37,230 nucleotides of DNA from an uncultured Clostridia bacterium. GTDB taxonomy: Bacteria > Bacillota > Clostridia > Christensenellales > Borkfalkiaceae. The DNA is taken from contig CANQUD010000001.1 in assembly GCA_947626935.1 (NCBI GenBank), positions 98,089 to 135,318 on the forward strand. The letters are read 5' to 3'. Below the pieces are notes generated by a model. It was not told where the DNA came from, searched no databases, and was given only the letters and a program-made list of their open reading frames with translations. Position numbers and translations under genes: made by a program. Positions 25,198 to 32,166 of this stretch are shown piece after piece. Numbering within the stretch: the stretch's first letter is position 1; every line of letters starts with the position of its first letter.

Positions 25198-26207
25198 TAC
25201 ACGCTCCCCTCTCTCGGCACGAACAGCCGCTGGAAGAGCGTGATGGCATAGCGGTCGGTCATGGAAGAGAGATAGTCGCAGACGGCGCGGGGCGCGTCCG
25301 TCTTTGCCGTTTCGAGATAGAGAACGGGCAGCTCTTCGGGCTTTTCCATAAAGTATGTATAGAGCGCCTTGAGCATGCGTTCCGCACTCTCCTGAATGAG
25401 CTTGTTCGCCCGTTCATAGACGTGTTCGAACATGAAGGAACGGAGACGGGAGAGCGCCTCGTCCTTCTCCGCGGACATGCGGACATAGGGTTGTCCCTCC
25501 GATTCGCGGCAGATATCCATGATGGCGGTGTTGATGCGCTCGGATGTGTGCCGCCCGAACTTTGCGACGGCGTCCTTGGGAAGCTCGTCCGCCGTCAGAT
25601 AGCCCGCGCGGATCGCGTCCTCGATGTCATGGTTGATGTAGGCGATGAGGTCGGCGTACCGTACGACTTCCGCCTCAAGCGTCTCGGGTTTCCCCGCAGG
25701 CGTGTGGTTGAGGATGCCGCTGCGCACTTCGTAGGTAAGATTGAGTCCCTTGCCGTCCTTTTCGAGCTTGTCCACGACGCGGAGAGACTGCTCGTTGTGC
25801 TTGAATCCCGCGGGGTTCAGGGAAGCGAGGACGCGTTCGCCGATGTGCCCGAAGGGAGTGTGACCGAGGTCATGCCCGAGCGCGATCGCCTCGGCAAGGT
25901 CCTCGTTGAGAGAGAGGCAACGCGCGAGCGCACGCGCGATCTGTGCGACATCAAAGGTGTGGGTGAGCCGAGACATGTAGTGGTCGCCGTCGGGCGCGAA
26001 AAAGACTTGCGTCTTGTTCTTGAGACGCAAGAATGCCTTGGAATAGACGATACGGTCCCGATCGCGCTGGAAATCCGTCCGCATGGGACAAGGTCTCTCT
26101 TCGCGCTCCCTCCCCCGTGTGTTTTCGGAGCGCATCGCATAGGGAGAAAGGTACGTCCGTTCCTTCTCGTAAGTTTTTTCCTTCATATCGTAAATGATTT
26201 CTTTCAT
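25197..26207 (-). CDS. dgt: Deoxyguanosinetriphosphate triphosphohydrolase-like protein
   Basis: An HD-domain phosphohydrolase that splits dNTPs to nucleoside and triphosphate; dGTP preference is assumed from family. Motifs: RTDFQRDRDRIVYSKAFLRL, RLTHTFDVAQIAR (metal His), LGHDLGHTPFGH (His-Asp pair), VRYADLIAYINHDIEDA. About 336 aa. The start is uncertain: ATG 26207 is used here, ATG 26186 also fits, and neither has a Shine-Dalgarno sequence. TAATAA lies six bases before ATG 26207, the same geometry as two leaderless genes in this window. It heads the dnaG-rpoD operon, and two operator-like palindromes lie upstream. Confidence 0.92.
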   Translation of the reverse strand: MKEIIYDMKEKTYEKERTYLSPYAMRSENTRGREREERPCPMRTDFQRDRDRIVYSKAFLRLKNKTQVFFAPDGDHYMSRLTHTFDVAQIARALARCLSLNEDLAEAIALGHDLGHTPFGHIGERVLASLNPAGFKHNEQSLRVVDKLEKDGKGLNLTYEVRSGILNHTPAGKPETLEAEVVRYADLIAYINHDIEDAIRAGYLTADELPKDAVAKFGRHTSERINTAIMDICRESEGQPYVRMSAEKDEALSRLRSFMFEHVYERANKLIQESAERMLKALYTYFMEKPEELPVLYLETAKTDAPRAVCDYLSSMTDRYAITLFQRLFVPREGSV

Positions 26208-26282
26208 CACAAGTTATTACGCAAAAAAAGAAAAAAATCCTCTTTTTACAGGGAAATTTTTTCAAAAAAGGGAATTTTGAAA

Positions 26283-26326
26283 GTATTATGTCTGGCATAA
26301 CATTGCAGTTATGTCTGACATAATAC
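26283..26326. promoter_or_regulatory. Pair of palindromic operators upstream of the dgt-dnaG-rpoD operon
   Basis: TTATGTCTGGCATAA (26286-26300) and the perfect 7-1-7 palindrome TTATGTCTGACATAA (26309-26323), centres 23 bp apart. Together they form a 44-bp imperfect inverted repeat. A related site is upstream of tkt (3135-3149). The GTC-N-GAC core is like FadR-type GntR operators. No clear -35/-10 pair is seen, and a role as the SDR terminator is less likely because only TTT follows. Confidence 0.5.
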
Positions 26327-26331
26327 AATTT

Positions 26332-27027
26332 TTAGATGCAAAAACCGCCGTTTACGCCCAAGATCTGACCTGTGACGTACTTGCTTTCGAGAAGAGAGAC
26401 GATCGCGCGGGCGACTTCTTCCGAGGTGCCGAACCGCCCCATCGGGATCTCTTCAAAGAGGCTTTTTTTATCCTCCGAAGAAAGATGGGCGTTCATCTGC
26501 GTGTCGATGACCCCCGGGGAGACGCAGTTGACGGTGATACGGGCGGGTGCGAGTTCCTTTGCGAGCGCCTTCGTGAAGGCAATGACGGCGCCCTTCGAGG
26601 CGGAGTAGACGCTCTCACAGCTCCCCCCGCTCTCTCCCCAGACAGAGGAGACGTTGACGATCGCACCGCCCCTCTCGAGCATCTTGGGAACGGCGTATTT
26701 CGTGCAGAGAAAGGTTCCGCCCATGTTGATGTCCATGACGCGGCGGAAGTCCTCAAGGGATGTATCCTGCACCTGCGAAAAGAGGGAGACGCCCGCGTTG
26801 TTGACGAGGTAGGCAAGGGAAGGGAGTTTTGAAAAGACTTCGCGTACCTGCGCCTCATTTGAAACGTCGGCACGCACAAAGTCGACGGCGGGAAGAGCTT
26901 TCCTTGCCTCTTCCGCCGCCCGTTCGTCCGCATGGTAGAGCGCCGTGACGGAGACGCCCGATTCCGATAAGAGACGGCACACCGCGAGTCCGATCCCCCG
27001 CGTTCCGCCCGTGACGACCGCCCTCAT
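26332..27027 (-). CDS. Short-chain dehydrogenase/reductase, FabG-like
   Basis: A classical NAD(P)-dependent SDR of 231 aa: cofactor loop TGGTRGIG, YLVNNAGVS, catalytic Ser in NVSSVWG, Tyr and Lys in YSASKG, and the C-terminal ITVNCVSPGVIDT and VTGQILGVNGG typical of 3-oxoacyl-ACP reductases. The substrate is unknown. It is the last gene of the aro operon; ATG 27027 overlaps the aroK stop (ATGA), so it is co-translated with aromatic synthesis genes, unusual for a fatty acid enzyme. It could act on an aromatic or unrelated substrate. Confidence 0.88.
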   Translation of the reverse strand: MRAVVTGGTRGIGLAVCRLLSESGVSVTALYHADERAAEEARKALPAVDFVRADVSNEAQVREVFSKLPSLAYLVNNAGVSLFSQVQDTSLEDFRRVMDINMGGTFLCTKYAVPKMLERGGAIVNVSSVWGESGGSCESVYSASKGAVIAFTKALAKELAPARITVNCVSPGVIDTQMNAHLSSEDKKSLFEEIPMGRFGTSEEVARAIVSLLESKYVTGQILGVNGGFCI

Positions 27028-27530
27028 GCCCTTTCAAAGAGGCGGATGATCGTGTCCGCCACCTCGTCGACCGTCCGATCGTCCGTATCGACGATGAGAT
27101 CGGCGACCGCTTCATAGACGGGCGTGCGCTCGGAGAGGAGCATGCCGAGGCGTTCGGCGATCTTCCCGTTGTTCTTCAAAAGCGGGCGCGTCTCATCCGC
27201 GCGGACGCGCTTCAAGAGGGTCTCAAAGCCCGCACGCATAAAGACGATCTTGCCGTTTTGCTTCAGAAGTTCGTTGTTCTCGGGTTTTAAGACGAGTCCG
27301 CCGCCCGTGGAGATGACAAGCCCGTCCTTCCCCGCAAGTTCCCTGACGACTTCCGTCTCGAGGGCGCGGAAGTGTGCTTCCCCATAAAATTCAAAGATGT
27401 CGGAGATGCTGCCGTGACGGTCGGAGATGACGATATCGGTGTCGTACCATCTTCTGCCCGTCTTTTCGGCGATGCGGATGCCCACGCTGGACTTCCCCAC
27501 CCCCATCATGCCGCAAAGAATGATATTCAT
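27024..27530 (-). CDS. aroK: Shikimate kinase
   Basis: Phosphorylates shikimate with ATP to shikimate 3-phosphate. The 168-aa P-loop kinase has Walker A GMMGVGKS (7-14), the Mg/shikimate-binding DTD (30-32), the FRALE motif with shikimate-binding Arg (Arg55), the GGG loop in VISTGGGLV (76-78) and the lid arginine in RADETRPLL. ATG 27530 overlaps the aroQ stop, and its own stop overlaps the SDR start, both as ATGA. Confidence 0.95.
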   Translation of the reverse strand: MNIILCGMMGVGKSSVGIRIAEKTGRRWYDTDIVISDRHGSISDIFEFYGEAHFRALETEVVRELAGKDGLVISTGGGLVLKPENNELLKQNGKIVFMRAGFETLLKRVRADETRPLLKNNGKIAERLGMLLSERTPVYEAVADLIVDTDDRTVDEVADTIIRLFERA

Positions 27531-27949
27531 AGAAGAAAACTCTCCAATGCCAAGAGATAGCTGTCCTTGCCGAAGCCGAGGATCTCCCCCTTGCAGACCT
27601 CGGTCAGGACGGAATTGCGGCGGAAGTCCTCTCTCGCGTGGACGTTCGACATGTGGACTTCCACGACGGGAACGCTGACACTTGCGATGGCGTCGCGGAT
27701 GGCGTAGCTGTAGTGGGTGAATGCGCCCGCATTGAGGACGATACCGTCATAGACGCCCTCGGCGCGTTGGATCTGCGTGCAGATCTCCCCCTCGAAATTG
27801 CTCTGGATGAAGTCGACGGAGTGACCTTTGCCCTCGACGAAGGCTTCGAGTTCCCTGTTGATCTCCTCGAGCGTTTCTTTGCCGTAAACGCCCTGTTCCC
27901 GCTTCCCCGTGAGGTTGAGATTGACGCCGTTGAGCACTAAAAGTTTCAT
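27527..27949 (-). CDS. aroQ: 3-dehydroquinate dehydratase, type II
   Basis: Removes water from 3-dehydroquinate to give 3-dehydroshikimate. The 140-aa protein is the small dodecameric type II enzyme. It shows LNGVNLNLTGKRE with the lid arginine, the catalytic Tyr22 in GVYG, QSNFEGEI, LNAGAFTHYSYAIRDAI and the catalytic His in VEVHMSN. ATG 27949 overlaps the aroE stop (ATGA), with GAGG upstream; a longer in-frame reading would run through aroE and is rejected. Confidence 0.96.
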   Translation of the reverse strand: MKLLVLNGVNLNLTGKREQGVYGKETLEEINRELEAFVEGKGHSVDFIQSNFEGEICTQIQRAEGVYDGIVLNAGAFTHYSYAIRDAIASVSVPVVEVHMSNVHAREDFRRNSVLTEVCKGEILGFGKDSYLLALESFLL

Positions 27950-28776
27950 TGAGATACCTCGTTGTATTCTTTCCAAAGATGTTTGGCTTCTTCGCTGTCC
28001 GCCGTTCTGCCGAAAAAGATGCAGTCGGCGAGATATGCCTGATAGAAGAGCATGGCGGCGCCGTTCACCGTCTGCTTCCCGAGGATCCGCGCGATGCGCA
28101 AGAACTCCGATTCCCGCGGCACATAGATGAGGTCGACCGCCGTCCCGCAACGGGACAACAGCTCCTCTCCGACGGCTTGTTCCTTGCCGCCGATGAGGAC
28201 CGCGGGGGTCATTCCCTCGGTGTTGTGCATGCCGACGCCCGTGCAGTTGAGGATGATGTCATAGCTGCGCAGAGGGACTTCGGAAAGGGGCGTGAACCCG
28301 CCGAGTTCCCCGAAAACGCTCCCGAGTCGGGCTTGGTCGCGTTCATAGGCGTACACATCGGCGCCGCCGTCGCACAGCTTTTTGATGCAGCTGCGTCCCG
28401 CGCCGCCCGCGCCGAGCACGAGGACGGACCTTCCCTTGACGGCGATCCCCCCGTTTTCGAGCATGAGCAGAAAGCCGTAGCCGTCCGTGTTGTAGCCGAG
28501 ACGGGACTTCGAGAGGACGGTATTGACAGCGCCGAAGGTCTTTGCGTCCCCCTTGAGTTCCCTCAAATAGGGAAGAATGTCCCGTTTGAACGGGATCGTG
28601 ACGTTGAACCCGTCAAAGCGGGTGAAGAGTTCCTCCGCGCGGCTCCCGAATTCCTCGGGCGGGATACTGACCCGTTCATAGGAGTGACCATCGCCGAAAC
28701 AGCGGCGGAGAAGGAATGTATGGATGGCGGGACTGTCCGACTTCGAGACGTCCTTGCCGATGACTGCGAATTTCAT
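27946..28776 (-). CDS. aroE: Shikimate dehydrogenase
   Basis: NADPH-dependent reduction of 3-dehydroshikimate to shikimate. The 276-aa protein has the substrate domain with SKSDSPAIH (usual members read SxSxSP), the catalytic Lys64 in NVTIPFK, and Asp98 in NTDGYGF. The nucleotide domain carries VLGAGGAGRS, and NGAAMLFYQA lies near the end. Each motif has its key residue. ATG 28776 overlaps the aroB stop (ATGA). Third-to-last step before aroK in pathway order, although gene order does not follow the pathway. Confidence 0.95.
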   Translation of the reverse strand: MKFAVIGKDVSKSDSPAIHTFLLRRCFGDGHSYERVSIPPEEFGSRAEELFTRFDGFNVTIPFKRDILPYLRELKGDAKTFGAVNTVLSKSRLGYNTDGYGFLLMLENGGIAVKGRSVLVLGAGGAGRSCIKKLCDGGADVYAYERDQARLGSVFGELGGFTPLSEVPLRSYDIILNCTGVGMHNTEGMTPAVLIGGKEQAVGEELLSRCGTAVDLIYVPRESEFLRIARILGKQTVNGAAMLFYQAYLADCIFFGRTADSEEAKHLWKEYNEVSQ

Positions 28777-29825
28777 AGCGTCTGTCCGATCTCCTTCAGT
28801 TCCTCTTCGTATTCGCGGAAGCCGAGTTCCAAGAGGGCAAATTCGCCCCGTTTTACGGGAACGGCGAGCGTGACTTTGTCCTTCGCCGTGTTCTTCTTGT
28901 CGAGCAGGGCAAGACGGGCATGGGAAGCCGCGTCGGTCTTCGGATCGGCGAGCACCCTCTTGATGAGCGCGGAGAGCGCCTGAAGATATCCGACATCGGC
29001 GTCGAGATGTCTCTCGGCGATACGGCTCTCATAGAGCAGTCCGAGGAGCACGCATTCGCCGTGGGAAAGCGTCTTTTCGGCAAGCTCGATCGCGTGTCCC
29101 GTCGTGTGTCCGAGGTTGAGACAGCGTCGGAGTCCCCGTTCGTTGGGGTCCTTCTGCACGATCTCCGCCTTGATGCGGATGTTCTCGGGAACGACCGAGG
29201 CGAGAAAATCAAGGTCGGAGAGGTCGTCCTGCGCCGAAAGTTTGTCGAAGAGGGCGGCGTTCAATGCGCCGTGCTTGACGATCTCCCCCAATCCGCAACG
29301 GATCTCGCGCGGCGGGAGCGTCCCGAAGAAGGTCGGGTCGGCAAGGACGAGCGAGGGCTGGTGAAAGGCGCCGATGAGGTTTTTCACCCCGCAAAAGTCG
29401 ATGGCGGTCTTGCCGCCGACGGAGCTGTCGACTTGGGCGAGCAGAGTCGTCGGGACCTGAATGCAGGAGATCCCGCGCATGTAGAGGCTCGCCGCGAGTC
29501 CGCCGACGTCCCCCACGACGCCGCCGCCGAGGGCGATGAGCGTGGAAGTCCTGCGAAGGTTCGCTTCCGCCATGGCTTGGAGCAAGGCAAAGAGGGTCGT
29601 TTGATCTTTGTGTTCTTCCCCCGCGGGCATGACAAAGACGGGAAGGGTCAAGGCGTCGATCTGCCTTTGGTAGAGGGCATAGACGTTGGAGTCGGTAAAG
29701 ACGATCGCCCCGCCCGCTTTCAGCCGCGGGAGCAGTTCGGGAAGCGCCTTGGAAAGGACATTTTTGCGGCAGACGATGATACTTTCCCTCGGCGTCCCCT
29801 TCAATTTGATGTGGAAAGTCCTCAT
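28773..29825 (-). CDS. aroB: 3-dehydroquinate synthase
   Basis: Cyclises DAHP to 3-dehydroquinate, using NAD and zinc. The 350-aa protein shows the NAD loop ALGGGVVGDVGG, QVPTTLLAQVDSSVGGKTAID, and zinc ligands in GEIVKHG (Glu), NLGHTTGHAIE (His) and SHGECV (His). ATG 29825 gives the family-typical N-terminus; GGAGAG lies upstream, and the ATG overlaps the aroC stop (ATGA). A start 24 bases earlier is possible but lies inside aroC and has no ribosome binding site. Confidence 0.97.
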   Translation of the reverse strand: MRTFHIKLKGTPRESIIVCRKNVLSKALPELLPRLKAGGAIVFTDSNVYALYQRQIDALTLPVFVMPAGEEHKDQTTLFALLQAMAEANLRRTSTLIALGGGVVGDVGGLAASLYMRGISCIQVPTTLLAQVDSSVGGKTAIDFCGVKNLIGAFHQPSLVLADPTFFGTLPPREIRCGLGEIVKHGALNAALFDKLSAQDDLSDLDFLASVVPENIRIKAEIVQKDPNERGLRRCLNLGHTTGHAIELAEKTLSHGECVLLGLLYESRIAERHLDADVGYLQALSALIKRVLADPKTDAASHARLALLDKKNTAKDKVTLAVPVKRGEFALLELGFREYEEELKEIGQTL

Positions 29826-30952
29826 TTCAGCTCTCCGTTGCGCCTGCAAAGTTCTTCCACCGTGTCGCCGCCGAGACGCTCGGAGACGACTGCGGCGAGT
29901 TCTGCAGCGACCGCCGCTTCGCAGACGGTCTCGAAGGCGAGGATCGCACAGACGTCGCTGCGCTCGGAAGCCGCCGAAGCGGGCAGAAGCGTGTCCGTGT
30001 CGACGGTCCGAAGTCCCCTCATGAGGGTCGGGATGGGCTTCATCGCGGCGCGGAGAACGATCTCTTCGCCGTTGCTCATTCCCCCTTCGATGCCGCCAGC
30101 ACGGTTCGTCTTTCTGAAGTAGCCGAGCGTTTTGTCACGGTAAATTTCATCGTGGACTTCGCTCCCGCGGAGCGCGGAAGCGGAAAAGCCGAGACCGACT
30201 TCCACGCCCTTGACCGCCTGAACGCTCATGAGCGCGGCGCAGAGGCGGGCGTCGAGCTTTTCTCTGTACGTCATACAGCTCCCGTAGCCGCTCTTGAGAC
30301 CCTTGATGCGGAGTTCGGCGACGCCGCCGAGGGTGTCCCCTTCCGCCTTGCAGGCGTCGATGAGACGGCAGGCTCTCTCTTCCGCGTCACGGTCGAGCAT
30401 GCCCAAAAGTTCGGAGCGATGAGATATTTCTTCAAAGGAATATTGCTTGTCGTCGGAGACCGTTCCGACGCTTTTGACATAGCCTGCAATTTCGATGCCG
30501 AGCGCGGCGAGGAGCTGTCTGCAGATCTCCCCCGCGGCGACGCGGACGGCGGTCTCACGGGCGGAAGCGCGTTCGAGAATGTTCCGCGCGTCATTCTGTC
30601 CGAATTTCAGCATGCCCGAAAGGTCGGCATGCCCCGGGCGGACCTTGGAGAGGCGGCGCTTTTCCGTATCGCAGCCCTCGGGCGCCATACATTCTTCCCA
30701 GTTCCCGTAGTCGCGGTTCCGAACGGCGAGCGTTATGGGACTGCCGAGGGTGACACGATTTCTGACGCCCGAAAGGATCTCCGCCCTGTCGGACTCGATC
30801 TTCTGCCTCTCTCCCCTGCCGTAACCGCTCTGGCGGAGCGCAAGGCGGGCGTCGATGCGGCTCAAGTCAAGGTTCAATCCTGCGGGGATCCCCTCGAGAA
30901 TGGCGAAAAGCCCCTTCCCGTGCGATTCCCCCGCCGTCGTCAATCGTATCAT
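29822..30952 (-). CDS. aroC: Chorismate synthase
   Basis: Converts EPSP to chorismate, requiring reduced FMN. The 376-aa protein begins MIRLTTAGESHG, the standard signature with His11, followed by RQSGYGRGERQKIE, RPGHADLSG, ERASARETA and the late GGMSNGEEI, with the MKPIPT region. ATG 30952 is chosen: GGGGGAG lies six bases upstream and the ATG overlaps the patatin stop (ATGA). An ATG 15 bases earlier lies before this ribosome binding site. Its substrate must come from an EPSP synthase gene (aroA) outside the window. Confidence 0.97.
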   Translation of the reverse strand: MIRLTTAGESHGKGLFAILEGIPAGLNLDLSRIDARLALRQSGYGRGERQKIESDRAEILSGVRNRVTLGSPITLAVRNRDYGNWEECMAPEGCDTEKRRLSKVRPGHADLSGMLKFGQNDARNILERASARETAVRVAAGEICRQLLAALGIEIAGYVKSVGTVSDDKQYSFEEISHRSELLGMLDRDAEERACRLIDACKAEGDTLGGVAELRIKGLKSGYGSCMTYREKLDARLCAALMSVQAVKGVEVGLGFSASALRGSEVHDEIYRDKTLGYFRKTNRAGGIEGGMSNGEEIVLRAAMKPIPTLMRGLRTVDTDTLLPASAASERSDVCAILAFETVCEAAVAAELAAVVSERLGGDTVEELCRRNGELK

Positions 30953-31788
30953 TTCTTTCTCCCCCATGCGGAGATCTTGCTCTCGATCTCCGCGATCTGT
31001 TCTTTGGCGGCTGCATAGCCGACTTCATACATCGCATCCATGGAAGCCCTGTCGACACTCGTCGCCTTGAAGGCGCCGAGGTCGGGACGGATCATCACGT
31101 CTGCGGCGGCATAGCCGCGGCTCTTGTTGTCCTCTAAATATTTGACGGGCATCATTGCCGTGATCGCGTTCCCGACGAGACGGGAAATGGCGCTCTTCTC
31201 CTCATCGGGACGGTTGAAGGCAGAGAGGTCGATCCCGATGACGAAGTCGGCGCCGAGCTGCTTGCAATAGTCTGCGGGAATGGCGTCCGAAAAGGCGCCG
31301 TCGTAGTAGCGGCTTTCCCCGATATCCACCCCTCTGAAGAAGGGCGGGATCGCGGCGGAAGCCGTCAGCGCCCTTGCGAGCTTCCCTTCCTGCAAGAGCT
31401 TGCTCTGATTGCTCTCCCCGTCGGTGACGGCGACGGCGAAGGGCAAGGGAAGAGAGGAAAAGTCGCCGTCGAGGTAGTTCTCGAGGAAGGCTTCGGCAAA
31501 TCCCATGTCCGAAAAGGGCTTGAGATTCTTGGAAAACTCCTTGCGGTTGAGGTTCTCGACGATGCCCACCATGTCGGCTGAGGAATAGCCCTTTGCATAG
31601 AGTGCGCCGACGATCCCGCCGATCGAGGCGCCCGTGATGACGGCAAAGGAAAGCCCCGCCTCCTCGAACGCCTTCAATGCGCCGAGGTGCGCCATGCCCT
31701 TTGCTCCGCCGCTTCCGAGCGCGAGTCCGAGCTTTATCTTCGGTTTTTTCTTCCCAAAGAGGGACTTCAGGCGGGAAAAGAAACCCAT
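30949..31788 (-). CDS. Patatin-like phospholipase family protein (second copy)
   Basis: First gene of the aro operon. The 279-aa Ser-Asp dyad acyl hydrolase has a basic amphipathic start (MGFFSRLKSLFGKKKPK) that could contact the membrane. The oxyanion loop GSGGAKG, the nucleophile motif GASIG and the DG of the dyad in RYYDGAFSDAIP follow. It is paralogous to 13721-14518. Its stop overlaps aroC (ATGA), so it is co-translated with chorismate genes, for no obvious metabolic reason. ATG 31788 has GAGG four bases upstream. Substrate unknown. Confidence 0.87.
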   Translation of the reverse strand: MGFFSRLKSLFGKKKPKIKLGLALGSGGAKGMAHLGALKAFEEAGLSFAVITGASIGGIVGALYAKGYSSADMVGIVENLNRKEFSKNLKPFSDMGFAEAFLENYLDGDFSSLPLPFAVAVTDGESNQSKLLQEGKLARALTASAAIPPFFRGVDIGESRYYDGAFSDAIPADYCKQLGADFVIGIDLSAFNRPDEEKSAISRLVGNAITAMMPVKYLEDNKSRGYAAADVMIRPDLGAFKATSVDRASMDAMYEVGYAAAKEQIAEIESKISAWGRKK

Positions 31789-32166
31789 ATTGCCTCACTG
31801 ATTACGGTTTTTGGGGGGGAAGAGAAATGCCTTGGCTCCCCTCGGGGTCCCCGCAAAAAGACAACGTATTTTGCGGGGTGGTTTAGGGGAGCTGTCGAGC
31901 GAAGCGAGACTGAAGGGTTTCAAAACCCCTTTCCCCTCGCAAGCTCGGGGACTGTCTCGGACGGGTAGAGACCCGTCCTCGGTCACCGTTCGCGCGGGAT
32001 AATGCGCTCACTCACCGCAAAACGCAGCGCACAGCACACCGTGCTGATGCGCAAGAATTGCGTTTTGCGACCCTAAAAGGGGCAGCGAGGGAACACTGCG
32101 GTGACCCACCCCCTGTCGCGATGCAACATCCCCTCGGAGGGGGTAGAAGATTGCCCCAAGTTTGAA
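31789..32166. other. 378-bp gene-free region rich in hairpins
   Basis: No convincing gene. It lies between the end of the PhnP-like gene and the start of the aro operon and must hold the aro operon promoter, but no clear -35/-10 pair is seen. Several inverted repeats occur: CCCCGCAAAA / TTTTGCGGGG (31849-31878), GGACGGGT / ACCCGTCC (31959-31978), a 54-bp structure at 32016-32069 and CCCCTC-GGAGGGG near 32130. A segment GTCGAGCGAAGCGAGAC recalls intergenic repeat families of Clostridia. Confidence 0.6.
32016..32069. repeat. 54-bp two-tier inverted repeat
   Basis: Outer arms CGCAAAACGCA and TGCGTTTTGCG (11 bp, perfect) enclose inner arms GCGCACAGCAC and GTGCTGATGCGC (one bulge) around loop ACC. 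It would fold strongly as RNA or single-stranded DNA. It looks like a REP-type palindromic unit rather than a terminator, since no T run follows. Confidence 0.6.

Noticed and set aside
26283-26326. 44-bp inverted repeat as the terminator of the aro operon
   Set aside because: Each half is itself a palindrome and a similar site lies upstream of tkt, while only TTT follows on the minus strand. An operator pair explains it better, although some termination cannot be excluded.
31677-32002. Short plus-strand open frames in the hairpin-rich gap
   Set aside because: They run through inverted repeats, have no ribosome binding sites and show no protein features.
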